Shown piece by piece: positions 16,116 through 25,185 of a DNA stretch of 64,000 bases. The stretch is from Flavobacteriaceae bacterium. GTDB taxonomy: Bacteria; Bacteroidota; Bacteroidia; Flavobacteriales; Flavobacteriaceae. The notes under the pieces are model-generated. The model was not told the DNA's origin, made no database searches, and was given only the letters and a program-made list of their open reading frames with translations. The stretch spans positions 1 through 64,000 of the forward strand of contig JAFMCA010000002.1 in the NCBI GenBank assembly GCA_017858055.1, in the 5' to 3' direction. The stretch's first letter is position 1, and the number at the start of each line of letters is the position of its first letter. The translations under genes were made by a program, and so were the position numbers.

Positions 16116-17600
16116 ATGAAATATACTGCCCTCTTGTTTGTTGGATTTATGTACTTGGGATGTGCCACTCCGGAGCATACGACAATCCAGGCTCCGAATA
16201 TCATTTATATTTTAGCGGACGATTTGGGCTATGGTGAAATTGGTGCTTACGGTCAAGAAAAAATAAAAACTCCCAACTTGGATCGCCTAGCGGCAGGAGG
16301 GATGCGGTTTAGCCAACACTATACGGGAGCCCCTGTTTGTGCTCCTTCCCGATATATGTTTTTAACAGGAACTCATGCGGGTCATGCCTATATTAGAGGG
16401 AACTATGAGTTGGGGCAATTTGAAGATGAAAATGAAGGTGGGCAGATGCCCATACCTGAAACCACACCAACTTTAGCGAAAATGCTTAAAAAAGCAGGAT
16501 ATCAAACTGCTTTAGTCGGGAAGTGGGGATTGGGAATGAATGGAACAACAGGAAGTCCTTTACTGCAAGGATTTGATTATTATTATGGCTATTTAGATCA
16601 AAAACAAGCGCATAATTATTATCCTACCCATCTTTGGGAAAACGATGTTGTAGCCCCTTTGGATAACGATTATTTTTTAGTTCATACTCCAATTGAAAAG
16701 GGAAGTAATCAGCAAGCATTTGAACAATTTAAAGGGAGAGACTATGCCCCAGACAGAATGATTGATAAGGCTTTACATTTTTTGGATACGACCAATGTTC
16801 AAAAACCTTTTTTTCTTTATTATCCTTCTCCTATTCCTCACGTATCCATTCAAGTTCCAGATTCTTTGGTAAGCTATTATCAGGGAAAGTTTGAGGAAAA
16901 GCCGTATTATGGAGATAATGGATACACTGCCCATCAATATCCATTTGCTGCCTATGCTGCGATGATCACTCATTTGGATTCTGAAGTTGGAAAACTTTGG
17001 GAGGCGGTTAAAGCACGTGGTCAAGAAGAAAACACCCTGATCCTTTTTACCAGTGATAATGGACCCACCTTCGCTGGCGGTGTTGATACCGAATATTTCA
17101 ACAGTGCTGCAGGGTTTAGGGGGTTGAAAATGGATGTTTATGAAGGAGGAATTCGAATTCCTTTTATCGCTTATTGGAAAGGAAAAATTGCAGCAGGATC
17201 TCATTCGGACCTTGTTTCTGGACATTGGGATATGTTCAACACTTTTGCGGAATTAAGCGGTCAAGAGCAAAGTGCTCCAGATGGAATCTCAATTTTACCC
17301 GAACTACTCGGTAAAGAAGGACAAAAGCAACATGAGTTTCTTTATTTTGAATATCCCGAAAAGCGAGGGCAAATTGCACTTAGAATGGGAGATTGGAAAG
17401 GAGTGAAAGTGGAAATGAAAACCAACCCTAAGGCAACATGGGAATTGTATGACTTAAAAAATGATCCAAGTGAAAAAATAAATTTGGCCTCTCAATACCC
17501 AGAAATTGTTCAAAAAATAGACTCCTTACAACGAATAGCACACCGGCATCCCCACATTCGAGAATGGGAATTTATCGACCCAAAATTTAATAAACAGTAA
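16116..17600 (+). CDS. Sulfatase lipoprotein (S1 family, formylglycine type)
   Basis: A 494-residue sulfatase that would hydrolyse sulfate esters on a glycan. The lipobox is YLGC (Cys16). Metal-binding Asp35-Asp36 lie in ILADDLGYGE. The signature CAPSR begins at Cys75, the residue converted to formylglycine in this family. FTSDNGP carries further metal ligands, and GKWGLG contains the usual active-site Lys. A C-terminal subdomain ends the protein. Activation needs an anaerobic or aerobic sulfatase-maturing enzyme, which is not in this window. Confidence 0.9.
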   Translation: MKYTALLFVGFMYLGCATPEHTTIQAPNIIYILADDLGYGEIGAYGQEKIKTPNLDRLAAGGMRFSQHYTGAPVCAPSRYMFLTGTHAGHAYIRGNYELGQFEDENEGGQMPIPETTPTLAKMLKKAGYQTALVGKWGLGMNGTTGSPLLQGFDYYYGYLDQKQAHNYYPTHLWENDVVAPLDNDYFLVHTPIEKGSNQQAFEQFKGRDYAPDRMIDKALHFLDTTNVQKPFFLYYPSPIPHVSIQVPDSLVSYYQGKFEEKPYYGDNGYTAHQYPFAAYAAMITHLDSEVGKLWEAVKARGQEENTLILFTSDNGPTFAGGVDTEYFNSAAGFRGLKMDVYEGGIRIPFIAYWKGKIAAGSHSDLVSGHWDMFNTFAELSGQEQSAPDGISILPELLGKEGQKQHEFLYFEYPEKRGQIALRMGDWKGVKVEMKTNPKATWELYDLKNDPSEKINLASQYPEIVQKIDSLQRIAHRHPHIREWEFIDPKFNKQ

Positions 17601-17602
17601 GC

Positions 17603-19072
17603 ATGAAAAAAAAGAATTGGAAGTCTACCCTCCTCATCCTCATTTTGATACCCCTGAGCATCTCCTGTATTTCGGTTTCGGTGGGTACTGTAGAACCGGT
17701 TGGACCGATTCCCAATAAACATCAACTGGCTTGGCAAGAATTGGAATACTATGCCTTTATTCATTTTAACATGAACACCTTTACGAATATGGAATGGGGT
17801 TATGGAGATGAAAAACCAGCACAATTTAACCCAGCCGCATTGGACACACGTCAATGGGCTCAAGTAGCAAAGGAGGCTGGGATGAAGGGGATTATCATAA
17901 CCGCCAAACACCACGACGGATTTTGTCTTTGGCCTAGTGAATTTACCGAACATTCTGTAAAAAATTCCCCTTGGAAAGATGGGCAAGGAGATTTGATTCG
18001 TGAATTGTCCGATGCCTGTGAAGAATATGGATTAAAATTTGGGGTTTACCTTTCTCCTTGGGATCGAAATCATCCCGATTATGGGAAGCCCGAATATATT
18101 ACCTATTTCAGGAATCAGCTCCGAGAATTGCTGACCAATTACGGAGATGTATTTGAAGTTTGGTTTGATGGTGCCAATGGAGGGGATGGCTATTATGGAG
18201 GAGCAAATGAAGAGCGGAGGGTTGATAAGAAAAACTATTACGATTGGCCAAATACTATTAAAATGGTTCGGGAATTGCAACCTCAAGCAGTTATCTTTAG
18301 CGATGCCGGGCCAGACATTCGTTGGGTTGGAAACGAAAAAGGCTATGCCAACGAAACTACTTGGTCCCCTCTATACAGAGACAGTGTTTATGCAGGAATG
18401 CCAGATTTTCAGCGTTTTGCTGCAGGTCAAGAGCAAGGAACCCATTGGGTACCTACAGAAACGGATGTTTCTATCCGACCCGGTTGGTATTACCATCCCG
18501 AGCAAGACAATCAAGTAAAATCCTTATCGAAATTGGTTGATATATATTATAATTCTGTAGGTTTAAACAGCTCACTTTTATTAAATTTACCTGTGGATAC
18601 TCGTGGTCTAGTTCACGAAAATGAAGTCAAAAATTTAAATGAACTTGCGGCTTATATAAAAGCCACTTTCACTAAAAATCTTGCTCTTTCCCAACCAATC
18701 CGTACAAGTTCTACTGCCGAAGGATATGCTGAAGGGTATTTAATCGATAATAATCCAGACACCTTTTGGGTTGCTACAGCGGATGACGAAAAACCGAGCA
18801 TCACACTTTTACTAAATACAGCCCAAGAAGCCAATACTTTTATGATTCAGGAATATCTCCCTTTGGGCCAGCGAATCAAATCCTTTACTTTTGAAGTGTT
18901 GGTTAACGGAGTTTGGGAAAAAGTTTACGAGGGGTCAACCATAGGAAACAAACGATTAATTCGATTTGAAACCCAGGCTCTTGATGGAGTTCGTTTTACG
19001 GTTACCGATTCAAAAGCACAAGCAGTATTTTCTAATATGGGTCTTTTTAAAGCACCCGAACTAAGGGATTAA
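17603..19072 (+). CDS. Alpha-L-fucosidase GH29 with C-terminal F5/8-type domain (lipoprotein)
   Basis: A 489-residue lipoprotein (LSISC, Cys22) with a GH29 catalytic barrel: AKHHDGFCLWPS (His103, His104), YLSPWDRN and VWFDGANGG with predicted nucleophile Asp189. From about residue 355 a discoidin/F5-8 type C beta-sandwich follows (NLALSQPIRTSSTAEGY, DTFWVA). It differs clearly from the fucosidase at 13677, being closer to the GH29 subgroup that is more linkage-restricted, so the two probably attack different fucosyl linkages. It is two bases after the sulfatase stop. Confidence 0.88.
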   Translation: MKKKNWKSTLLILILIPLSISCISVSVGTVEPVGPIPNKHQLAWQELEYYAFIHFNMNTFTNMEWGYGDEKPAQFNPAALDTRQWAQVAKEAGMKGIIITAKHHDGFCLWPSEFTEHSVKNSPWKDGQGDLIRELSDACEEYGLKFGVYLSPWDRNHPDYGKPEYITYFRNQLRELLTNYGDVFEVWFDGANGGDGYYGGANEERRVDKKNYYDWPNTIKMVRELQPQAVIFSDAGPDIRWVGNEKGYANETTWSPLYRDSVYAGMPDFQRFAAGQEQGTHWVPTETDVSIRPGWYYHPEQDNQVKSLSKLVDIYYNSVGLNSSLLLNLPVDTRGLVHENEVKNLNELAAYIKATFTKNLALSQPIRTSSTAEGYAEGYLIDNNPDTFWVATADDEKPSITLLLNTAQEANTFMIQEYLPLGQRIKSFTFEVLVNGVWEKVYEGSTIGNKRLIRFETQALDGVRFTVTDSKAQAVFSNMGLFKAPELRD

Positions 19073-19074
19073 GA

Positions 19075-20616
19075 ATGCAAAGAGTTGTTGTCGTTGTATC
19101 GTTTCTTCTTTTACTTATTTCTTCTTGTCAACCCCCTGAGAATGAGAGCACCCCTCCAAATATTGTTCTTTTTTTTGTCGATGACATGGGATGGCAAGAT
19201 ACTTCCGTTCCTTTTTGGAATCAATTGACGAATTTTAACAAAACATACAAGACGCCAAATATGGAGCGTTTGGCTAAAAAAGCTGTAAAATTTACCAATG
19301 CGTATGCAACCCCGGTATGTTCACCAACACGCGTGAGTTTATTGACCGGAATGAATGCTGCCCGTCATCGGGTAACCAATTGGACCTTAAAGCCCGATCA
19401 AAAGCAACCCATGGAACTCGATCATCCTATCCTGGAGTTCCCAGATTGGAATTACAATGGAATTGGTTTAGATTCCTTAACACCCCATGCAGCTTATGCT
19501 AAGCCCTTCCCTCAACTATTAAAAGACAACGGGTATTATACCCTACATGCAGGGAAAGCCCATTTTGGAGCGATAGGATATCCTTCTTCAAACCCTTTGA
19601 ATCTGGGATTTCAAATTAATATTGCAGGACATGCTGCAGGTGCCCCGGGAAGTTATTTGGGACAAGACCACTTTGGAAATGGAAAACCTGGAAGAGAAGT
19701 TTGGGCCGTTCCAGGCCTTGAAAAATATCATGGGCAAGAGATTTTTCTTACCGAAGCACTCACCCAAGAAGTTGTTCAAGCTTTGGATACTCCTGTTCAA
19801 AACAAGCAGCCTTTTTTCTTGTATTTTGCACTTTACGGAATTCATACTCCATTAATGCCAAACAATCGTTTTATTGCGCCTTATCGAGAAAAGGGGATGG
19901 AGGAACCTGAGGCTCGATATGCTTCTATGATTGAATCTATGGATGAAGCTTTAGGAAATGTAATGAATTACCTTGAAGACAATCAACTGGAGGACGACAC
20001 TATTATTTTGTTTATGTCTGATAATGGAGGTTTAAGTGCGTCGGCTCGGGGAGGTGAAAAGCACACCCATAACCTTCCACTAAAAAGTGGTAAAGGTTCT
20101 ATTTATGAGGGAGGAATTCGAGTGCCTATGATGGCCTATTGGCCTGGTAAAAGTGAAGCAGCTTCTGTTAATTCAACCCCCTTAATTATAGAAGATTTTT
20201 TTCCCTCCATTTTAGAGATGGCTCAAATCGAGTACACGGAAATTCCTCAAAAAGTAGATGGGCGCAGTTTTGTGCCTTTACTAAAAGGATCGACAAACGA
20301 TAAAGTAAAACCCTTGTTTTGGCATTATCCCAATAATTGGGGTTCTGAAGGTCCTGGAATTGGAAGTTTTAGCGCGGTCCGACAAGGAGAATGGAAATTG
20401 ATATATTTTCATGCCAATCAAACTCTTGAATTATACAATTTAGAAAAGGACCTAGGGGAGAATCACAACCTATTCGAATCTAACAGCGAGCTGGCAGCGC
20501 AGTTGGCAGAAACTTTAACCCAGCATTTAATTTCAGTTCAAGCCCAGATGCCCATCGTCAAAACCACCAAACAAATTGTACCTTGGCCCAACGCTATTTT
20601 TAAACGCACTAAATGA
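19075..20616 (+). CDS. Sulfatase lipoprotein (S1 family, formylglycine type)
   Basis: A 513-residue second sulfatase of the operon. The lipobox is LISSC (Cys18), metal-binding Asp36-Asp37 are in FFVDDMGW, and the signature CSPTR begins at Cys82. HAGKAHFG and MSDNGG are further active-site segments. It differs in sequence from the sulfatase at 16116 (CSPTR versus CAPSR), so the two probably remove sulfate from different positions. Its stop overlaps the start of the next small gene as ATGA. Confidence 0.9.
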   Translation: MQRVVVVVSFLLLLISSCQPPENESTPPNIVLFFVDDMGWQDTSVPFWNQLTNFNKTYKTPNMERLAKKAVKFTNAYATPVCSPTRVSLLTGMNAARHRVTNWTLKPDQKQPMELDHPILEFPDWNYNGIGLDSLTPHAAYAKPFPQLLKDNGYYTLHAGKAHFGAIGYPSSNPLNLGFQINIAGHAAGAPGSYLGQDHFGNGKPGREVWAVPGLEKYHGQEIFLTEALTQEVVQALDTPVQNKQPFFLYFALYGIHTPLMPNNRFIAPYREKGMEEPEARYASMIESMDEALGNVMNYLEDNQLEDDTIILFMSDNGGLSASARGGEKHTHNLPLKSGKGSIYEGGIRVPMMAYWPGKSEAASVNSTPLIIEDFFPSILEMAQIEYTEIPQKVDGRSFVPLLKGSTNDKVKPLFWHYPNNWGSEGPGIGSFSAVRQGEWKLIYFHANQTLELYNLEKDLGENHNLFESNSELAAQLAETLTQHLISVQAQMPIVKTTKQIVPWPNAIFKRTK

Positions 20617-20846
20617 ATTCTTTTTTTAAATCAAATTTAGCAACAGCTTTAGTTTTATCGCTTACGCTGGGCTTGGCACCCTTTGTACCCGAACCTCATC
20701 TTCTTGGAAAAATTAACTGGGTCTTGGGAGGCGGTAATGGAATGGCTGCCATGGATCTATTTGATTTATTTCTCCACGGTGCTCCATGGATTTGGTTGCT
20801 GTATTCTTTAAGTTTGAAGCTCATAGAAGTGGTAAAAAAAGAGTAA
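20613..20846 (+). CDS. Small two-segment membrane protein
   Basis: A 77-residue protein with a hydrophobic segment at about 8-26 and another at about 50-68, separated by a loop containing VPEPHLLGK and DLFDLFLHGAPW. Short proteins with this LTLGLAPF...HL.GK...DLFDL..HG.PW pattern occur in Bacteroidota, but I know of no established function. It is translationally coupled (ATGA) to the preceding sulfatase gene, so it belongs to the fucosidase/sulfatase transcript, at least in part. Confidence 0.65.
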   Translation: MNSFFKSNLATALVLSLTLGLAPFVPEPHLLGKINWVLGGGNGMAAMDLFDLFLHGAPWIWLLYSLSLKLIEVVKKE

Positions 20847-20874
20847 ATTAGATTTCAAATTTAAAAAATACATT

Positions 20875-21066
20875 ATGGCAACATATGAATGTGCTTCCTG
20901 CGGAATGGCAGTGAATGCAAGCTGTGCGAAATGCGATCTACCCCTAGAAAACGATCACTTAACATTAGAAAACGGAACCGTCGTTCAAATTTCGATTTGT
21001 AGGAGCTGTGAAGGAAAAATTAAATCTCCACAATGCTGTGGAGCGGATATGAGTTGTTCGATTTAA
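20875..21066 (+). CDS. Small cysteine-rich, probably zinc-binding protein
   Basis: A 63-residue cytoplasmic protein with CASC, CAKC and CRSC pairs and a final CCGADMSC cluster, ten cysteines in all. Paired CxxC motifs suggest zinc-ribbon or knuckle-like metal binding. I do not recognise a characterised family. It begins 28 bases after the small membrane protein. Confidence 0.7.
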   Translation: MATYECASCGMAVNASCAKCDLPLENDHLTLENGTVVQISICRSCEGKIKSPQCCGADMSCSI

Positions 21067-21082
21067 TGACAAAGTAAATCCC

Positions 21083-21211
21083 ATGAACCCACTTCATTGG
21101 CATAAAAAAATGGCACAAAAAGTTGTGGATAAAATTGGACTTTACACCACACTTTGGCTGGCCTTTATTAAAGGAATACTGATTACCCTATTGGTACAGT
21201 ATTTTATTTAA
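21083..21211 (+). CDS. Forty-two-residue membrane miniprotein
   Basis: A short open frame from the ATG at 21083 to the TAA at 21209-21211. It encodes a basic N-terminus (HWHKKMAQKVVDK) and one hydrophobic helix (about residues 20-41, TTLWLAFIKGILITLLVQYF). It is 16 bases after the Cys-rich gene and on the same strand, and it fills the remaining space before the convergent SCP2-like gene. The amphipathic-plus-hydrophobic layout looks protein-like rather than random. The function is unknown. Confidence 0.5.
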   Translation: MNPLHWHKKMAQKVVDKIGLYTTLWLAFIKGILITLLVQYFI

Positions 21212-21228
21212 AAGAGTAGGATTTTGAG

Positions 21229-21525
21229 CTATCCCATTAAGGATTGCACTTTCATAGCGAGTCCCATGTCGCCGCTTATTTTTATTTGCCCCCCCATAAC
21301 AGCCATCATGGGATTGATATCACCATCTCGGAGTTTTTGAAGAACTTCAGCAGTTAGGCTAATGGTACAGTCTGCTTCAGCGTTAGAAGCTGCTACAGTA
21401 TTTGTATCCCCTGTGCCGTCTATTAAAATCCCTTGACCATCAACTTCAAATTTAATCGTTCCGCCTATAGGCGATGCGTTTGCAGCTCTTTTTTCAAATT
21501 GGGAAACCATGTTTTCTAAGCTCAT
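21229..21525 (-). CDS. SCP2-like sterol/lipid carrier domain protein
   Basis: A 98-residue single SCP2 domain, with AANASPIGGTIKFEVDGQG, ADCTISLTAEVLQKLRDG and MMAVMGGQIKISGDMGLAMK typical of the C-terminal part. SCP2 domains bind fatty acyl-CoA or other lipids. The ATG at 21525 is chosen because it opens the domain. An earlier in-frame ATG at 21570 lies inside a perfect palindrome that is probably regulatory. It is transcribed away from the FadN-thiolase operon across that palindrome, so it probably belongs to the same regulon. Confidence 0.82.
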   Translation of the reverse strand: MSLENMVSQFEKRAANASPIGGTIKFEVDGQGILIDGTGDTNTVAASNAEADCTISLTAEVLQKLRDGDINPMMAVMGGQIKISGDMGLAMKVQSLMG

Positions 21526-21550
21526 ACTATTTTTTTTTAAAAGTAAAAAT

Positions 21551-21575
21551 AATAAATGACACCGTGTCATTTATT
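21551..21575. promoter_or_regulatory. Perfect 25-base palindrome, candidate TetR-family operator
   Basis: The 12-base arms 21551-21562 and 21564-21575 are exact reverse complements around a central C, with core ATGACACCGTGTCAT. It lies between the divergent SCP2-like gene and the FadN-thiolase-TetR operon, 29 bases before the FadN start and 26 bases before the chosen SCP2 start. Dyads of this length and position are typical of TetR-family operators. A TetR regulator is the last gene of the operon, so autoregulation and acyl-CoA-responsive repression are inferred. Confidence 0.75.
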
Positions 21576-21603
21576 TAATTAATTTTAAACATTCAAAACC
21601 TAT

Positions 21604-24009
21604 ATGATGAAGTATCGATTGAAAAAAGTAGCCGTTTTAGGATCTGGAGTAATGGGATCAGGTATTGCCTGCCATCTTGCAAATGTTGGGATGGAGGTGT
21701 TGATGTTGGACATGGTCACCCCCAATCTAGACTCCTCTCAATCCAAGGTGAAGGCTCAGCGAAATAAAATGGTGGACATGGCGCTCCAAAATTCCATCAA
21801 ATCCAAACCCGCCCCATTATATCACAATTCCTTTGCCTCAAGGATTCGTACTGGGAATTTTGAGGATGATTTTGAACAAATTCAGGACGCCGATTGGATC
21901 ATTGAGGTGGTTGTGGAAAATCTAAAGATTAAAAAACAGATTTTTGAAAAGGTTGAACAGTATCGTAAAGAAGGAAGTTTGGTGAGTTCCAACACCTCGA
22001 GCATCCCTATTCATTTGTTAGCGGAAGGACGATCAGATGATTTTAAAGCTTGTTTTTGTGGAACCCATTTCTTTAATCCGGCGCGTTACTTGCGCTTATT
22101 AGAGGTAATTCCAATAAAAGAAACCCAGCAAGTTGTGGTTGATTTCTTTATGGAGTTTGGGAAAAGAACTTTAGGAAAACAAACGGTTTTATGTAAAGAC
22201 ACTCCAGCCTTTATAGGAAATCGGATTGGGGTAATGTCAGGAACCGAGATGACCCTCCTCACAGAACAATTCCAGTTTAAAATTGAAGAAGTAGATGCCA
22301 TGACAGGATCCTTAATAGGTCGTCCAAATACAGCCACGTTCAGATTACAGGATCTGGTCGGTTTGGATACTGGAGATAAGGTAAGCCGTTTCGTTAGGGA
22401 AAATGTCACTGGAGATGCTTATATCGATAAGCTCAAAGATCGACCCGAGCCTAAATTTATGAAGTTTCTTTTGGAGCATTCGTTTTTAGGGAACAAAACG
22501 GGCAAAGGTTTTTACGAAAAAACCCAAAAAAAAGATGAAAATGGAAACTCTATTATAAATGCACTTAATCTCCAAACCCTAACCTATGAAACCGCTATTC
22601 GTCCTAAAATGGAAGTAGTGAAAACAGCCAAGGGGATGGAATTAATGAATAAGCGACTGCAATTTCTTGTTGAGGGAGAAACCAGAGAGCAGCAATTTTT
22701 TAGTGCTTATTTTGGTCAGCTTTTTGGGTATGCTGCTGCTCGTATTCCTGAAATTTCCGATCAATATTTTCCGGTAGACGATGCAATGCGAACAGGTTAT
22801 TTTTGGGATTACGGGCCATTTGAGTACTGGGATTTAATCGGGTTTGATCTCGGAGTTCGATTGATAGAAAATGCAGGAGCATCTTTACCCAAGTGGGTAC
22901 AGGAAATGAAAGCCTCTGGGAATACCCAGTTTTACAAATTTGAAGGAGGTCAGAAAAAATACTACAACACGAGTTCCAAACAATATGAGGCCGTTCCTGG
23001 AACAGAATCTTTTATCCTTTTGGATAGTTATAGAGAACAGGCACCTGTGATAAAAAATAGTGAATGTGTCGTTCACGACATCGGCGATGGGGTACTGTGT
23101 CTTGAATTTACCAGTAAAAGCAATTCCATCGGAGAAGGAATTGGAAAAGCCTTTTTAGAGGCTATCGAATTGGCTGAAGCTGGGAATTGGAACGGTTTGG
23201 TAATAGGGAATAATGCCAAGCAGTTTTCTGTCGGGGCAAATCTGATGAATATCGGGATGGTCGCCATGCAAAAACAATTTGATGTCCTGGAACGCTTTGT
23301 CGATGATTTTCAACAAATCAACATGAGAATCCGTACGTCTAAAATTCCAGTGGTCGTTGCCACCCAAGGGTATGTATTTGGAGGTGGCTGTGAAATTGCA
23401 ATGCATTGCGATGCTGGAATTTATGCCGCCGAATCCTATATTGGTTTAGTCGAAGTTGGTGTAGGTCTGCTCCCCGGTGGAGGAGGCACAAAAGAATTTG
23501 CCCTTCGCGCTTCAGACGAATTTTTCGAGGGAGATGTTCAATCTCCTACCTTGATTAACTATTTTAAATCAATTGCAACTGCTGCGGTTTCTACTTCAGC
23601 ATACGAAGCCTATGATTTGAAATATTTACAAAAAGAAAGGGACGAAGTCTGTGTTAATACCTTCATGAATATTGGTCTTGCTAAAGAAAAGGTTTTGGAT
23701 TTAGCTAAAAACTATATCCCTCCAGCAGCAAGACAAGACATCAACGTTTTGGGTAGAGCCGGGATGGGTGTCCTTTATTCCGCTATAAATGAATTTCGAA
23801 TGGGGGAGTATATGTCCGATTACGATGTGGAAATCGCTCGCAAAATTGCATATGTAATGTGTGGAGGAGATTTAACTTCACCTCAACAGGTTAGTGAACA
23901 ATACCTTTTGGATATTGAAAGGGAAGGATTTATGAGTCTGCTTGGAAATCAAAAAACATTGGATCGTATTCAATACTTATTAATGAACAACAAACCCTTA
24001 AGAAACTAG
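21604..24009 (+). CDS. fadN: FadN-type 3-hydroxyacyl-CoA dehydrogenase/enoyl-CoA hydratase
   Basis: An 801-residue bifunctional beta-oxidation enzyme with the domain order of Bacillus FadN: dehydrogenase first, hydratase last. The NAD-binding motif GSGVMGSG is at about 13-20, and THFFNPARYLRLLEVI holds the catalytic His of the dehydrogenase. The crotonase domain starts near 475. Both hydratase glutamates appear present, in GGGCEIAMHCD and in VEVGVGLLPGGGG. It would hydrate enoyl-CoA and oxidise 3-hydroxyacyl-CoA in the cytoplasm. The thiolase gene follows after three bases. Confidence 0.92.
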   Translation: MMKYRLKKVAVLGSGVMGSGIACHLANVGMEVLMLDMVTPNLDSSQSKVKAQRNKMVDMALQNSIKSKPAPLYHNSFASRIRTGNFEDDFEQIQDADWIIEVVVENLKIKKQIFEKVEQYRKEGSLVSSNTSSIPIHLLAEGRSDDFKACFCGTHFFNPARYLRLLEVIPIKETQQVVVDFFMEFGKRTLGKQTVLCKDTPAFIGNRIGVMSGTEMTLLTEQFQFKIEEVDAMTGSLIGRPNTATFRLQDLVGLDTGDKVSRFVRENVTGDAYIDKLKDRPEPKFMKFLLEHSFLGNKTGKGFYEKTQKKDENGNSIINALNLQTLTYETAIRPKMEVVKTAKGMELMNKRLQFLVEGETREQQFFSAYFGQLFGYAAARIPEISDQYFPVDDAMRTGYFWDYGPFEYWDLIGFDLGVRLIENAGASLPKWVQEMKASGNTQFYKFEGGQKKYYNTSSKQYEAVPGTESFILLDSYREQAPVIKNSECVVHDIGDGVLCLEFTSKSNSIGEGIGKAFLEAIELAEAGNWNGLVIGNNAKQFSVGANLMNIGMVAMQKQFDVLERFVDDFQQINMRIRTSKIPVVVATQGYVFGGGCEIAMHCDAGIYAAESYIGLVEVGVGLLPGGGGTKEFALRASDEFFEGDVQSPTLINYFKSIATAAVSTSAYEAYDLKYLQKERDEVCVNTFMNIGLAKEKVLDLAKNYIPPAARQDINVLGRAGMGVLYSAINEFRMGEYMSDYDVEIARKIAYVMCGGDLTSPQQVSEQYLLDIEREGFMSLLGNQKTLDRIQYLLMNNKPLRN

Positions 24010-24012
24010 ATT

Positions 24013-25182
24013 ATGGAGGCATACATTATAAAAGGCTATCGATCTGCCATTGGAAAAGCAAAAAAGGGTGGGTTTAAAAATTACCGCTCAGACGATTTAG
24101 CTGTAGATATAATCAAACATTTGATGACTACAGTTCCTGAGATCGACCCTAAAACTGTAGACGATGTCATCGTGGGATGCGCCAACCCGGAAGGAGAACA
24201 GGGGTTACAAATCGGACGTTTAATTTCAGCAAGAGCTTTGGGTAAAGAAGTACCTGGAGTAACCATAAACCGGTATTGTGCTTCTGGATTGGAAGCAATC
24301 GCTCAAGCCGTAGCTAAAATCAAAGCGGGATTTGGGTCCATTTATGTCGCTGGAGGGATAGAAAGCATGAGCATGATTCCGATGACGGGTTACAAACTTT
24401 CACCCAGCTACAAGGCCAATTTAGAAAATTTAAATTACCACGTCAGTATGGGTCATACGGCTGAAGCCGTTTCTTCAAAGTACGGCATCAGCAGAGAGGC
24501 AGCGGATCGGTTCGCTTATGAATCGCATCAAAAAGCAGCTGCGGCCATAAATGGAGGAAAGTTTGATGATCAAATTGTGGCTGTAGAAGTAGAAGACGTT
24601 TTCGTTAAAGACGGAAAAAAAATCACGAGCAGCCACGTTGTGGCTATGGATGAAGGAGTCCGCAGAGACACTACTTTGGAGGGGTTGGCAAAATTAAGAC
24701 CCGTTTTTAAAAGTGGAGGAGTGATTACTGCAGGGAATGCCTCCCAAACCTCAGACGGAGTAGCATTTACTTTGGTGGTAAGCGAAGCGGTAGTCAAAGC
24801 ATTAAATTTAGAGCCTATCGCTCGATTGGTTTCTTGTGCAGTGGCAGGCGTTGATCCGCTCTATATGGGTATTGGTCCTTGTGTAGCTATACCCAAAGCA
24901 TTAAAACAAGCCGGTTTATCCCTTTCAGACATTGAGCAAATTGAACTCAATGAGGCTTTTGCTGCTCAGGCACTTGCTGTAATTCAGGAAGCGGGTTTAA
25001 ATCCAGACCTCGTTAATGTAAATGGAGGGGCTTTAGCCCTAGGGCATCCGTTAGGGTGTACGGGTGCTAAATTAACCATACAGCTTTTGGAAGAAATGAA
25101 ACTGCGAAATCAAAAATACGGCATGGTAACGGCCTGTGTCGGAGGAGGTCAAGGGATCGCTGGGGTGTTTGAACGCTTGTAA
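24013..25182 (+). CDS. fadA: Acetyl-CoA C-acyltransferase (thiolase)
   Basis: A 389-residue thiolase that cleaves 3-ketoacyl-CoA to acetyl-CoA and a shortened acyl-CoA. The acyl-accepting Cys89 lies in [14 protein letters not shown], the His at about 345 in [14 protein letters not shown], and the second Cys at about 375 in [10 protein letters not shown]. It pairs with the FadN-type enzyme directly upstream. An acyl-CoA dehydrogenase and ligase, which often accompany these genes in Bacteroidota, are not in this operon. Confidence 0.93.
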   Translation: MEAYIIKGYRSAIGKAKKGGFKNYRSDDLAVDIIKHLMTTVPEIDPKTVDDVIVGCANPEGEQGLQIGRLISARALGKEVPGVTINRYCASGLEAIAQAVAKIKAGFGSIYVAGGIESMSMIPMTGYKLSPSYKANLENLNYHVSMGHTAEAVSSKYGISREAADRFAYESHQKAAAAINGGKFDDQIVAVEVEDVFVKDGKKITSSHVVAMDEGVRRDTTLEGLAKLRPVFKSGGVITAGNASQTSDGVAFTLVVSEAVVKALNLEPIARLVSCAVAGVDPLYMGIGPCVAIPKALKQAGLSLSDIEQIELNEAFAAQALAVIQEAGLNPDLVNVNGGALALGHPLGCTGAKLTIQLLEEMKLRNQKYGMVTACVGGGQGIAGVFERL

Positions 25183-25185
25183 AGA

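Noticed and set aside
13677-20616. Classical polysaccharide utilisation locus
   Set aside because: No SusC-like TonB-dependent receptor, SusD or dedicated hybrid sensor is encoded in the window, so the term is not used.
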